DNA of 64,000 nucleotides from Xanthomonas sacchari (GTDB lineage Bacteria; Pseudomonadota; Gammaproteobacteria; Xanthomonadales; Xanthomonadaceae): NCBI RefSeq assembly GCF_040529065.1, contig NZ_CP132343.1, positions 930,001 to 994,000 of the forward strand, read 5' to 3'. Shown piece by piece: positions 55,921 to 64,000 of this stretch (position 1 is its first letter; each line of letters starts with the position of its first letter). The notes under the pieces were generated by a model. It saw only the letters and a program-made list of their open reading frames with translations, ran no database searches and was not told where the DNA came from. The position numbers and the translations under genes were made by a program.

Positions 55921-56538
55921 TCAAAAACTGATCCAGAAGCAGTCGTACTGCCGGCGCAGGTCCAGTACGGTGGAGGCGGGGGTGATGCTGCCGGCGAGGG
56001 TCTGCTGCAGGCGCAGGCCGGTCGGATGCGGGCGCGATGGCGCCTCGCCACCATCGGCATCCGCTGCTGCCGACGTGGCCGTTGTCGCGGACGCGGCTGT
56101 CGACGATGTGCCGGCTGCGGGATCGATGGTCGCGCTGCTGTCCGGCAACACCGGCACGATCGCGACCAGGGGGCGGCGCACGATCGCCTCCAGCCGGTCG
56201 AAGATGCGTTGCGCGCCGTCGTCGGAAACGCCATTCCACCAGTACAGCGCCGATAGCCGATTGACGTCGCGGGCGTCCACGGCGCTGCGGATCTGCTGAA
56301 CCAGCACGCTCAGCCGGCGCACGCACTGCGGCGGCGCCAGGCCGCGGGCATCGCTGCCGACGTTGCCGGGCGCCACCGGTGGCGGCAAGCGGTCGATCGC
56401 GCCGACGTCCTCGCAGCGGCGATCGCTGAACACGGTGGTGCCGTCGGGGCCGGTGCAACGGTTCACCCGCTGCGCCATCGCGGGCACGGCGAAGACGCAC
56501 AGGCACAACAGCAGCAGGATCGGCGGAAGGGCGCGCAT
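55921..56538 (-). CDS. Secreted DUF4124-like protein
   Basis: The 205-residue protein has a signal peptide (MRALPPILLLLCLCVFAVPAMA) and then RVNRCTGPDGTTVFSDRRCED, the Cys-containing beta-hairpin that marks DUF4124 proteins. The rest is helical (about 65-130) and then Ala/Thr/Ser-rich low complexity (about 135-175). There is a final cysteine near the end. Function unknown; DUF4124 proteins are periplasmic or envelope-linked in proteobacteria. It is transcribed toward the REP-rich gap. The heptamer arm at 55893-55917 touches its stop codon. Confidence 0.75.
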   Translation of the reverse strand: MRALPPILLLLCLCVFAVPAMAQRVNRCTGPDGTTVFSDRRCEDVGAIDRLPPPVAPGNVGSDARGLAPPQCVRRLSVLVQQIRSAVDARDVNRLSALYWWNGVSDDGAQRIFDRLEAIVRRPLVAIVPVLPDSSATIDPAAGTSSTAASATTATSAAADADGGEAPSRPHPTGLRLQQTLAGSITPASTVLDLRRQYDCFWISF

Positions 56539-56592
56539 CGGCGCAGGGTAGCCGCAGCCGGCGTGACCGCGGAGCGAATGCCTTACGAGCGC

Positions 56593-56688
56593 TGGGATCC
56601 GGGATTGGGGATTGGGGATTCGCCAAAGCGAGGCCGCGCGCCGCCGTTACCAATCTCTAATCCCGAATCCCCAATCCCAGCGCTCGGC
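56593..56688. repeat. Heptamer inverted repeat upstream of the DUF4124-like gene
   Basis: GGGATCCGGGATTGGGGATT units (56593-56622) face CCAATCTCTAATCCCGAATC units (about 56659-56688). It fills the gap between the metF stop and the DUF4124-like gene, both on the minus strand, and so lies downstream of metF. Confidence 0.8.
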
Positions 56689-56703
56689 CAGCGGCCGCGA
56701 CAC

Positions 56704-57540
56704 TCAGCCGACGGCTGAGGGCAGCCGTGCCAGGACGCTGGTGGTCGGCTTGGCCAGGTTGAGCGTATAGAAATGCAGCGCCGGCGCGCCGCCGTCGATC
56801 AGGCGCTGGCACAGCGCGGCGACCACGTCGGCGCCGAACTCGCGGATGGCTTCGGCATCGTCGCCGTAGGCCTGCATGCGTTTGCCGATCCAGCGCGGGA
56901 TTTCCGCGCCGCACTGCTCGGAGAAGCGCCGCAGCTGGCTGAAGTTGGAGATCGGCATGATGCCCGGCACGATCGGGATCTGTACGCCGAGCTTGCGCAC
57001 CGCGTCGACGAAGTGGAAGTAGGCGTCGGCGTTGTAGAAATACTGGGTGATGGCGGCATCGGCGCCGGCGTCGACCTTGGTCTTGAAGTGGCGCAGGTCG
57101 CTGAGCGCGTCGTGGGCCTGCGGGTGCGTCTCCGGATAGGCGCCCACTTCCAGATGGAAGGCGTCGCCGTGCTCGGCGCGGATGAAGGCGATCAGGTCGG
57201 CGGCATAGCGCAGGTCGCCGGGGTGGCCCATGCCGGAGGGCAGGTCGCCACGCAGCGCGACCAGGCGCCGGCAGCCGATGGCACGGTACAGCTTGAGCAG
57301 TTCGCGGATCTCCTCGCGGCTGCCGCCCACGCAGGACAGGTGCGGCGCGGCCTCGAAGCGGTGATGCTGCTTGAGGTGGCGCACGGTCTCGGAGGTGTAG
57401 CTGAGGGTCGAGCCGCCAGCGCCGAAGGTGCAGGACACGTACTCCGGCGCGTAGGCCTTCAGCCGCGCGGCGGTGCGGTCGAGCTGCGCGCGCTGTTCGT
57501 CGGTCTTGGGCGGATAGAACTCGAAGCTGATGGCGGTCAT
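56704..57540 (-). CDS. metF: 5,10-methylenetetrahydrofolate reductase
   Basis: MetF reduces methylene-THF to methyl-THF, which donates the methyl group of methionine. The 278-residue TIM-barrel flavoprotein starts ISFEFYPPKTDEQ, with the family's Glu in EFYPPK, then YVSCTFGAGGST, ALRGDLPSG, and DAAITQYFYNADAYFHFVD, followed by PGIMPISNFSQL. ATG at 57540 fits the start. The leader has TATACT-like AT-rich DNA and a CATCCGGATG palindrome (57580-57589) that could be a regulator site. The reversed orientation relative to the amylase upstream, and a hairpin between, suggest separate transcripts. Confidence 0.96.
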   Translation of the reverse strand: MTAISFEFYPPKTDEQRAQLDRTAARLKAYAPEYVSCTFGAGGSTLSYTSETVRHLKQHHRFEAAPHLSCVGGSREEIRELLKLYRAIGCRRLVALRGDLPSGMGHPGDLRYAADLIAFIRAEHGDAFHLEVGAYPETHPQAHDALSDLRHFKTKVDAGADAAITQYFYNADAYFHFVDAVRKLGVQIPIVPGIMPISNFSQLRRFSEQCGAEIPRWIGKRMQAYGDDAEAIREFGADVVAALCQRLIDGGAPALHFYTLNLAKPTTSVLARLPSAVG

Positions 57541-57656
57541 GGGCGCAACGCAGCGGGCGGTGCGATCAGTATATCTCTTCATCCGGATGGATGTGCAAGA
57601 AAAGACCGGGGCGCCGGAACGGGACGGCCGGCGCCGCGTCGAAGCCGTGGGACCAC

Positions 57657-57690
57657 GTGGGCCCGGTCGGCACGACGCCGACGCGCCCAC
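57657..57690 (-). terminator. GC-rich hairpin after the amylase gene
   Basis: GTGGGC (57657-57662) and GTCGGC (57666-57671) pair with GCCGAC (57677-57682) and GCCCAC (57685-57690), giving a long interrupted stem 28 bases past the amylase stop. A second hairpin (GGCGCCGG/CCGGCGCC, 57610-57635) follows. No T-run is present, so termination is likely but not certain. Confidence 0.5.
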
Positions 57691-57718
57691 CTGGGCGCGC
57701 CGGCTTGGATGCGGACGC

Positions 57719-59143
57719 TCAGCGCTTCCACATCCGCGCCTGCCGCGGCGGCAGGCTGAAGGTGTAGTTGCCGCTGGAAATGCGCACCACGCTGCCCGAG
57801 CCCAGCGCATCGGTGTAGTCGACGTTCCAGCGCAGCACGCTGCCGTTCATCGGCACGGCGGCGGTGACGGTGGTGCCGCACTTGTTGATGCCGACGATGC
57901 CCAGGTCGCCGCGGCGGAACAGCAGGTAGCAGTCGCCGTGCGCCAGCACCTGCATGTCGCGGCCCTGCGCGGCGTTGTGGAAACCGACCATGCGCTTGAG
58001 GTCGTCGCGCTGGTAGGCGTTGACCCAGCGGTTGTCGCCGCTCTCGTTGTTGTCCGAGTACACCATCGGCACGCCACCGTCGCGGCCGAGCAGATAGGCG
58101 TAGGCCAGGGTTTCGTCGACCGGGTCCATGATCGCGTAGCGGAAGCCGGCGTTATTGGGGATGTCGTGGGTGATGGCGAAGGTCACTGCGCGCGCGCCCG
58201 GCAGCGCCTGGCCGTAGGCGCCCGGATCGACCAGCAGATCCATGCTGCCGCCGTAGGCGAAGGCGTTGCGCACCGAGTTGAACAGCGGGAAGTCGTAGGC
58301 CGCGTGCGGGGTGGCCTGCAGGTATGGCGCCAGGAACTGGTCGTAGTCGGAATTGCCGCTGCCGCCGCCGGTGATCACTTCGCCGAACACCATCACCCCG
58401 GAGCGCACCTGCGCATCGAGCACCTTGTTCAGATGGTCGAAGGTCATGTGCTTGGCCGCGTCGATGCGGAAGCCGGTCACGCCCAGCGCCTTCAGCGCCA
58501 GCAGGTAGTTGCGCTGCTGCTGCACCACCCAGTCGTTGCCGACCAGATCCGGCAGGCCGGGATCGCTGCCGCCGCCGCAGATGCGATAGGTGCGCACCTG
58601 GTAGGGGTCGTTGTAGTTGGTGATGCACTGCGCCGGGCCGAAATCGCTGGCGCTGAGGAAATTCTGCGAGAGGTCGCCGAACAACCGCAGCGCGGCATAG
58701 CGCTGCGGATTGGCAGCGTACTGGCCCAGCACCGCGCTGCCCGGGTAGTTCAGGTCCGAGCGCGTGGCCGCTTCGTTGGCCATGTGGTTGAGCACCACGT
58801 CGGCATAGGTCTCCACGCCCACGGCCTTTAGCGCCTGCACCATGCTGGCGAAGGCGTCGGTGTCGCCGAGCGGGTTGTCGATCAGGCGCATGTCCTGCGG
58901 CTGGTAGCGCGCCCACCAGGCGTCTCCCTGCGAGCGGTAGGCCGGCGCCACCAGCACCTTGCGGTAGCCGGCGGCGGCGATCTGCGCGGCACGCGCTTCC
59001 ACGGTGGCGTAGGGCCAGTTGAAGGCATGCAGGATGACGTCGGCCTGGGCGCTGGCGGTGGCCAGGAGCAGCAGCAGGCCGACCAGCAGGCTGCGCCAGC
59101 GGTGCAGGCGCAGCAGACGATTTGCAGCGGATGGGACGCGCAT
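57719..59143 (-). CDS. Secreted alpha-amylase (GH13)
   Basis: The 474-residue enzyme has a signal peptide (residues about 1-34; hydrophobic LLVGLLLLLATASAQA). It then shows the GH13 regions: DVVLNH near 115, GFRIDAAKHM with nucleophile Asp228, VFGEV with acid/base Glu255, and ITHDIPNN with Asp327. The N-terminal VILHAFNWPY is typical of small bacterial alpha-amylases. A C-terminal beta domain follows. It should degrade starch in the plant or environment after export. ATG at 59143 follows GAGGAG on its strand. It lies between a minus-strand metF and a divergent M14 gene. Confidence 0.93.
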   Translation of the reverse strand: MRVPSAANRLLRLHRWRSLLVGLLLLLATASAQADVILHAFNWPYATVEARAAQIAAAGYRKVLVAPAYRSQGDAWWARYQPQDMRLIDNPLGDTDAFASMVQALKAVGVETYADVVLNHMANEAATRSDLNYPGSAVLGQYAANPQRYAALRLFGDLSQNFLSASDFGPAQCITNYNDPYQVRTYRICGGGSDPGLPDLVGNDWVVQQQRNYLLALKALGVTGFRIDAAKHMTFDHLNKVLDAQVRSGVMVFGEVITGGGSGNSDYDQFLAPYLQATPHAAYDFPLFNSVRNAFAYGGSMDLLVDPGAYGQALPGARAVTFAITHDIPNNAGFRYAIMDPVDETLAYAYLLGRDGGVPMVYSDNNESGDNRWVNAYQRDDLKRMVGFHNAAQGRDMQVLAHGDCYLLFRRGDLGIVGINKCGTTVTAAVPMNGSVLRWNVDYTDALGSGSVVRISSGNYTFSLPPRQARMWKR

Positions 59144-59421
59144 CGTTCGATCTCCTCGTTGCGTGGGCGCAGGCGGGGGCCTGCAGGACAGGGGCATGAC
59201 CTCGCCGCGGGGCTGGCGTGCGGCGGGAGGATGCTAAGCGCGCATCGCGGCGCAACATGCGCGCGCTACATACGTATTCATGGCGACAGCGCGCGAAAGC
59301 GGGATCGGCATCCGCTTCCGCAACGAGGTACCGCTAGCGCGGTGTTCGTGGCACATGGCGCATCGCGGCCCTTGCGCTTTGCTACAGTCGCCGCCCTCAC
59401 CTGTCGACGCGGAGCCGCATC
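59144..59421. other. Divergent intergenic region amylase to M14 gene, no gene seen
   Basis: This 278-bp stretch separates the amylase start (minus) from the M14 peptidase start (plus) and should hold both promoters. The clearest feature is the amylase ribosome binding site (GAGGAG, complement of 59151-59156). No repeat or RNA gene was recognised. Confidence 0.45.
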
Positions 59422-60342
59422 ATGACCAGCGCAGCCTTCTATCCGATCGGAACCCCCGGCGTGCCCTGGGGCGCCGCCGAGAAAGCGGCGTGGCTGGCCG
59501 GGCAACCGCGCCGTCGCAGCTATCAGGATGAGGTGGTGGCGGCCATCGAGCGCTTGCGTGGGCCGTGGGAGCTGGTCGAGTACGGCGAACTGGCGTACGC
59601 GCAGGAGCGCTATCCGTTGCTGGCGCTGCGCAGCCGCGATTGGAACGAGGCGCTGCCGTACATGCTGGTCACCGGTGGCGTGCACGGCTACGAGACCAGC
59701 GGCGTGCATGGTGCGCTGCAGTTCGCGCAGCAGCATGCCGAGGACTACGCCGGCCGCGCCAATGTGCTGCTGGCGCCGTGCGTGAGCCCCTGGGCGTACG
59801 AGCGCATCCACCGCTGGAACGCCGATGCGATCGATCCCAACCGTTCGTTCCGCGCCGACAGCCCGGCGCAGGAATCAGCGGCGCTGCTGCGTCTGGTCGC
59901 GCTGTTGCGCGAGCACATTCGCATGCATATCGATCTGCATGAGACCACCGACAGCGACGAGTCCGAGTTCCGTCCGGCGCTGGCGGCGCGCGACGGCGTC
60001 GACTATGCGCCGGGCGGCATCCCCGATGGCTTCTATCTGGTCGGCGACAGCGAGAATCCGCAGCCGGCCTTCCAGCAGGCGGTGCTGGCCGCAGTAGCAC
60101 AGGTCACCCATATCGCGCCGGCCGACGCCGCCGGCGAACTGATCGGCACGCCGCTGGCGGCGCCGGGCGTCATCAATTATCCGGTGAAGCGGCTGGGCCT
60201 GTGCGCAGGCATCACCGATGCGCGCTACACCACCACCACCGAGGTCTACCCGGACAGCGCCAGCGCCACGCCGGAGCAGTGCAACGCCGCGCAGGTGGCG
60301 GCGGTGCGCGCGGCGATCGACTACGCGTTGGCGCATCCGTAG
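59422..60342 (+). CDS. M14-family zinc carboxypeptidase-like protein
   Basis: The 306-residue protein has the M14 metal motif in GGVHGYETSGVHGAL (H-x-x-E), then DPNRSFRADSPAQESAAL with the substrate-contact Asn-Arg, and a third zinc ligand in HIDLHETTDSDE. A late TTTTEVYPD segment has a Glu in the place of the catalytic base. No signal peptide is visible, so it is probably cytoplasmic, as in the succinylglutamate-desuccinylase/AspA side of the family. The substrate is unknown. It is followed by a REP palindrome. Confidence 0.83.
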   Translation: MTSAAFYPIGTPGVPWGAAEKAAWLAGQPRRRSYQDEVVAAIERLRGPWELVEYGELAYAQERYPLLALRSRDWNEALPYMLVTGGVHGYETSGVHGALQFAQQHAEDYAGRANVLLAPCVSPWAYERIHRWNADAIDPNRSFRADSPAQESAALLRLVALLREHIRMHIDLHETTDSDESEFRPALAARDGVDYAPGGIPDGFYLVGDSENPQPAFQQAVLAAVAQVTHIAPADAAGELIGTPLAAPGVINYPVKRLGLCAGITDARYTTTTEVYPDSASATPEQCNAAQVAAVRAAIDYALAHP

Positions 60343-60365
60343 TCGCAGGCATGGTGTGCAGTATC

Positions 60366-60432
60366 CGTAGGAGCGGCTGCAGCCGCGACAGGCGCTATCG
60401 ATAACGCTCATCGCGGCTGAAGCCGCTCCTAC
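60366..60432. repeat. REP palindrome between the M14 and DUF3228 genes
   Basis: CGTAGGAGCGGCTGCAGCCGCGAC is answered by ATCGCGGCTGAAGCCGCTCC and TAC at the end. It starts 24 bp after the M14 stop and probably ends that transcript. Confidence 0.93.
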
Positions 60433-60523
60433 ATGGGCGTGCGACCACGCGGATGCGCCGGCCGCGGTGGGCACCGACCTTGCCGCGCGCTACGCTTGTC
60501 CGCCCTCATTCGCCATGCATGCC

Positions 60524-61081
60524 ATGTCCATCGTCCTCACGCCGTTCGCCCGCACCCGCCTGTTCCCGCGCGACGGACGTCGCAATGCGATCCAGGACTG
60601 CACGCCGGAGCAGTTCGAGCAGCATCTCAACGCCAATGTGCCGCTGCAGGTGCTCGACGGCTATGCGCCGTTCTGCAAGCTGCACGTGCACCGCAACTGG
60701 ACCTCGACGCGCTGCCTGACGGTGCCGATCACCGACGCCAACCGGCGCCTGCTGCGTTCCGGCTATGAGGCGCGCAGCCGCGAGGAACTCCCTGTGCTGG
60801 TGCGCTGGTTCGAAGGCGTCGAGCCGCCGGTGGCCGCCTACCTGCTGCCGATCCTCTACAGCCGCGAACAGCTCGCCCACGAGGGCGCGCCGATCGAGGC
60901 CGACTGGGGCGTGGTCGGTTGCCTGTACACCGCCGAGCCGCAGGAAATCCCAATGGCACCGATCACCATGCTGCGCAATGCGCTGGGCGTGGAGGAGGGC
61001 GGCTCCGGCGTGCCGCTGGATCGCGACGCCTACCGGCGCAGCGTGGCGTTCTGGGAGCACAACGCCAACTGGCGGCCGTAA
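60524..61081 (+). CDS. DUF3228-family protein
   Basis: The 185-residue protein starts MSIVLTPFARTRLFPRDGRRNAIQDCTPEQFEQHLN and contains KLHVHRNWTSTRCLTVPI, RWFEGVEPPVAAYLLPILYSREQL, ADWGVVGCLYTAEPQE and MAPITMLRNALG. This matches the DUF3228 family, present in many bacteria and some plants but without a known function. ATG at 60524 is chosen; an in-frame ATG at 60515 adds three residues. It is monocistronic, with a REP before it and a hairpin terminator 20 bp after the stop. Confidence 0.87.
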   Translation: MSIVLTPFARTRLFPRDGRRNAIQDCTPEQFEQHLNANVPLQVLDGYAPFCKLHVHRNWTSTRCLTVPITDANRRLLRSGYEARSREELPVLVRWFEGVEPPVAAYLLPILYSREQLAHEGAPIEADWGVVGCLYTAEPQEIPMAPITMLRNALGVEEGGSGVPLDRDAYRRSVAFWEHNANWRP

Positions 61082-61101
61082 GCGCTGCGCACGCGCCGTT
61101 T

Positions 61102-61121
61102 GCGCCCAGCGAGCTGGGCGC
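61102..61121 (+). terminator. Hairpin terminator after the DUF3228 gene
   Basis: GCGCCCAG (61102-61109) and CTGGGCGC (61114-61121) form an 8-bp stem with a CGAG tetraloop, 20 bp after the stop. No long T-run follows. Confidence 0.6.
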
Positions 61122-61590
61122 GCGCAAGCATCGATGAGCCCGCGACGATGATGGATGCATCGCCGGTCACAACGCAGGCGCGAGCGCCTATGGCTGCTCC
61201 ATGCGCTCTTACGTCTCTGTTGCAGCGTCTGTACGTTGCCGAAGCCGGCAACGCGTGCTGCATCAGTGTGCATACCTGTTCACTGGCGCACGCGCGCAGG
61301 AATAAACAGCGCGCTATTGACCACTTTCACGGCGAAGCCATGTCCGTTCATCCGGCTCGCGCGGGACGACCATCAAGTTTGCGCACGACGGGACGATAGC
61401 GAGAAGGTGGGCCGCACGCAGCAGCGCCGGGAAGCGATTTCCGGCGGCGCGTCGCGGCCGGTGGGGAAGGCGTCCCGGGCAGCAGGTCATCGGCAACGGA
61501 CACGCGCGCTCGCGCCGTGCGCCGCGGTGGGCTGTGCCGCGCGGCGCGTTCCCCGCGACCGCATTCCCTCCCCCCGCCAAGGAAGTTGTC
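61122..61590. other. Intergenic region before the chemoreceptor gene, no gene seen
   Basis: About 470 bp without a recognisable gene or repeat. The stretch 61310-61340 (AATAAACAGCGCGCTATTGA) is locally AT-richer and may hold a promoter, but it does not fit the flagellar sigma-28 pattern (TAAA plus GCCGATAA). A weak AAGGAAG site precedes the start at 61591. Confidence 0.45.
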
Positions 61591-64000
61591 ATGTCCACTC
61601 CGTCGCCGCATCGCCGTCGCGGCAGCGTCGCCAAACGCCTGATGCTGGGTACCGGCCTGCTCGCGCTGGCCTGCTTCGGCCTGACCGCGATGATCATCTA
61701 CTGGCGCAGCAGCGATGCGTTGCTGTCGACCTCGCGCACCAGCATCGAGAACCTGGCGCAACTGGAAGCGCAACGCGTGTCGCGCGAGATCGGCGTGGCC
61801 TTCGACGCCAGCGATGCGCTGGCCAACAGTTTCCGCGTGCAGCACGGCGCCGGCGGCCTGTCGCGTGCCACCGCCACCGCGGTGCTGCGCAGCCAGCTCG
61901 ATGCGCATCCGCAGTGGCTGGGCATCAGCACCATGTGGGAGCCGGACGCGTTCGACGGCAACGACAAGGGCTTCGTCGGTGCCGAGGGCCACGACGCCAC
62001 CGGCCGCTACATGACCTGGTGGTCGCGGCAGAACGGCCAGCTGGTGCGCGAGGCGCTGCGCGACTACGAGAAGCCCGGCGACGGCGACTGGTACCTGCTG
62101 GCGCGCAACACGCACAAGCCGGTGGTGATCGAGCCCTACTACTACCCGGTGGCCGGCAAGGACACGCTGATGACCACGCTGGCCACGCCGATCCTGGAGA
62201 ACGGCCGCTTCCTGGGCGTGGTCACCGTCGACTTCACTCTCGATACCCTGCAGCAGCGCATCGCCGCGCTGCGGCCGATGGGCGAGGGCCATGCCAGCCT
62301 GTTGTCGCCGTTGGGCATGGTGATGGCCAGCCGCGATCCGCAGCAGGTCGGCAAGACCCGCAACGACGCCTGGTCCAAGGACATGCTGGCGCGCGTGGCC
62401 AAGGGCCAGGTGGTGTTCGACCATCGCCGCGCCGACGGCGAGGATGCGTTGAACGTGTTCGTGCCGCTGAAGATCGGCGATGCGCCGCAGGCGTTCGCGC
62501 TGGGCATCTCGGTGCCGTACGCGCTGGTGATGGCCAAGGCGCGCGCGCTGCTGTGGACGATTGCCGCGGTCGGCCTGCTCTCGGCGCTGTTGCTGAGCGG
62601 CGCGCTGTACCTGCTGCTGCGCCGGCAGGTGCTGGATCCGCTGGCCGAGGCGGTGCGGGTGTCCTCGGCTGTCGCCGCCGGACGCCTGGACAGCCAGGTC
62701 CGGCATCGTCGCGACGACGAACTGGGCCAGTTGCTGGACGCGATGGGCAGCATGCAGACGCAGCTGCAGGCGGTGATGCAGGCGCAGGCGGAGATGGCGC
62801 AGCGCCACGACGCCGGCGAGATGAGCTACCGCATGGACGCCGCGCGCTTCCCCGGCGAGTACGGGCGCATGGTCCACGGTACCAATGCGCTGGTCGCCGC
62901 GCACGTGGACGTGCAGCGGCGCCTGGTCGAGGTGATGTCGCAGTACGCGATCGGCAACATGCAGGTGGACATGGAGGCGCTGCCGGGCGAGAAGGCGGCG
63001 ATCACCGAGGCGATGCGCACCACCAAGCGCAGCCTGCAGGCGATCAACCAGGCCATCACCGAACTGGCGCAGGCCGCGGCCTCCGGCGATTTCTCCCGGC
63101 GCGGCGATGCCGAGCGCTTCCAGTACGACTTCCGCGGCATGGTGGTCGGGCTGAACCGGCTGATGGAGCTTACCGAGGGCAACCTCTCGGCCTTGTCGGC
63201 GCTGTTGCGCGCGGTGGCCCAGGGCGACCTCACCGCGCGGATGCATGGCGAGTTCCATGGCGTGTTCGCGCAGATGCGCGACGACGCCAATGCCACCGTG
63301 GAGCAGTTGACCGGCATCGTCGGCCGCATCCAGCACGCCACCACCGCGATCAACACCGCCGCCAGCGAGATCGCTGCCGGCAACGACGACCTGTCGCGCC
63401 GCACCGAGCAGCAGGCGGCCAACCTGGAAGAGACCGCGGCGTCGATGGAGGAGCTGACCTCCACGGTGAAGCAGAACGCCGCGCATGCGCATCAGGCCAA
63501 TCGCCTGGCGCAGGACACCGCCGACGTGGCCTCGCGCGGCGGCGCGGTGGTCGAGCAGGTGGTGGAGACCATGTCCGGTATTGCCGGCGCGTCGAAGAAG
63601 ATGGCCGAGATCATCGGCGTGATCGACGGCATCGCCTTCCAGACCAACATCCTGGCGCTCAATGCCGCGGTTGAAGCCGCCCGTGCCGGCGAGCAGGGCC
63701 GCGGTTTCGCGGTGGTGGCGAGCGAGGTGCGCGCGCTGGCCCAGCGCTCGGCGACCGCGGCGCACGAGATCAAGGGCCTGATCGACGCCTCGGTCGGCAA
63801 GATCGACGATGGCACGGCGCTGGTCAACGGCGCCGGCGACACCATGCGCGAGGTGGTGGCCAGCGTGCGCCAGGTCACCGACATCATGAGCGAGATCGCC
63901 GCCGCCTCGCAGGAACAGAGCGCCGGCATCGAACAGGTGGGCAAAACCATCGTGCAGATGGACGAGGTGACCCAGCAGAACGCCGCGCTGGTCGAGGAAG
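61591..64000 (+). CDS. Methyl-accepting chemotaxis protein (cut by window end)
   Basis: At least 803 residues are visible; the reading frame runs past position 64000. The layout is an N-terminal membrane helix (about 17-38), a periplasmic dCache-like sensor (about 45-310) with [20 protein letters not shown] and [20 protein letters not shown], a second helix (about 320-342), HAMP domains (from about 343) with further HAMP-like repeats, and the signalling domain. The signalling hairpin tip is [41 protein letters not shown] (about 679-719, given in parts: [20 protein letters not shown] and [18 protein letters not shown]). ATG at 61591 fits the transmembrane start. The ligand is not predictable; dCache domains often bind amino acids or organic acids. 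Confidence 0.94.
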   Translation, partial: MSTPSPHRRRGSVAKRLMLGTGLLALACFGLTAMIIYWRSSDALLSTSRTSIENLAQLEAQRVSREIGVAFDASDALANSFRVQHGAGGLSRATATAVLRSQLDAHPQWLGISTMWEPDAFDGNDKGFVGAEGHDATGRYMTWWSRQNGQLVREALRDYEKPGDGDWYLLARNTHKPVVIEPYYYPVAGKDTLMTTLATPILENGRFLGVVTVDFTLDTLQQRIAALRPMGEGHASLLSPLGMVMASRDPQQVGKTRNDAWSKDMLARVAKGQVVFDHRRADGEDALNVFVPLKIGDAPQAFALGISVPYALVMAKARALLWTIAAVGLLSALLLSGALYLLLRRQVLDPLAEAVRVSSAVAAGRLDSQVRHRRDDELGQLLDAMGSMQTQLQAVMQAQAEMAQRHDAGEMSYRMDAARFPGEYGRMVHGTNALVAAHVDVQRRLVEVMSQYAIGNMQVDMEALPGEKAAITEAMRTTKRSLQAINQAITELAQAAASGDFSRRGDAERFQYDFRGMVVGLNRLMELTEGNLSALSALLRAVAQGDLTARMHGEFHGVFAQMRDDANATVEQLTGIVGRIQHATTAINTAASEIAAGNDDLSRRTEQQAANLEETAASMEELTSTVKQNAAHAHQANRLAQDTADVASRGGAVVEQVVETMSGIAGASKKMAEIIGVIDGIAFQTNILALNAAVEAARAGEQGRGFAVVASEVRALAQRSATAAHEIKGLIDASVGKIDDGTALVNGAGDTMREVVASVRQVTDIMSEIAAASQEQSAGIEQVGKTIVQMDEVTQQNAALVEE

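Noticed and set aside
57541-57600. SAH or SAM riboswitch before metF
   Set aside because: metF genes often have such elements, but none of the conserved aptamer blocks are visible; only a CATCCGGATG palindrome and AT-rich DNA were seen.
61300-61345. Sigma-28 promoter for the chemoreceptor
   Set aside because: TAAA is present but no GCCGATAA-like -10 lies at the right spacing.

Overview
The window is 64 kb of very GC-rich chromosomal DNA from a gammaproteobacterium, almost certainly a Xanthomonas or close relative in the Xanthomonadaceae. The evidence is the gene order (glyA-nrdR-ribD-rib-nusB-thiL; rsmI-rnpB-mraZ-dcw-lpxC-dciA-secA), an Ax21-type outer membrane protein, a RibB-RibA fusion whose second half has lost its catalytic cysteines, a Nudix-ThiE fusion, and many REP palindromes of the GTAGGAGCGGCTTCAGCCGCGAC type. 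Species cannot be fixed from the sequence alone. No tRNA, 16S/23S rRNA, prophage or CRISPR array was seen.

Layout. 1-7.8 kb: end of glyA, then nrdR, an acetyltransferase and ribD; an FMN riboswitch controls ribE-ribBA-ribH-nusB, followed by thiL. An Ax21-like gene lies on the opposite strand. 8-9.6 kb: a secreted alpha/beta hydrolase followed by a 141-bp tandem repeat. 10-20.4 kb: a potassium module, made of an outer membrane porin, kdpFABC and the kdpDE two-component system. Near-identical 19-bp boxes precede the porin and kdpF. 20.4-22.6 kb: REP palindromes, a small P-loop kinase and a complete IS110-family insertion sequence. 22.6-26.7 kb (minus strand): FAD-linked oxidase, YdjM-like protein, YraN and LpoA. 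26.7-29.6 kb: rsmI, an unrecognised gene, RNase P RNA and an NRDE protein. 29.7-47.5 kb: the complete division and cell-wall cluster from mraZ to ftsZ, a strong terminator, then lpxC. 47.7-52 kb: dciA (minus), an M23 peptidase and secA. 52-64 kb: a monooxygenase/TetR pair, a VOC protein, Nudix-ThiE, metF, an alpha-amylase, an M14 peptidase, a DUF3228 protein and a chemoreceptor cut by the window edge.

How the genes work together. RibD, RibE, RibB and RibH cover most of riboflavin synthesis, but an active GTP cyclohydrolase II is not encoded here and must lie elsewhere. MurE, MurF, MraY, MurG, MurC and Ddl make lipid II and its precursors; FtsI/FtsW with FtsL/FtsQ/FtsA/FtsZ use it at the septum. 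LpoA, LpxC and SecA add further envelope functions. KdpD/KdpE are expected to control the potassium pump and, from the shared boxes, possibly the porin too.

The most notable observation is in the IS110 element. It sits in a REP palindrome with a CT core. The 244 nt before its transposase fold into a bridge-RNA-like structure with two loops. The first carries sequences matching both halves of the REP target; the second carries sequences matching both halves of the element's own circular junction. A second theme is a heptamer repeat (GGGAATC/G) that forms long inverted repeats at many gene borders and in several cases has been read into the C-termini of essential proteins.
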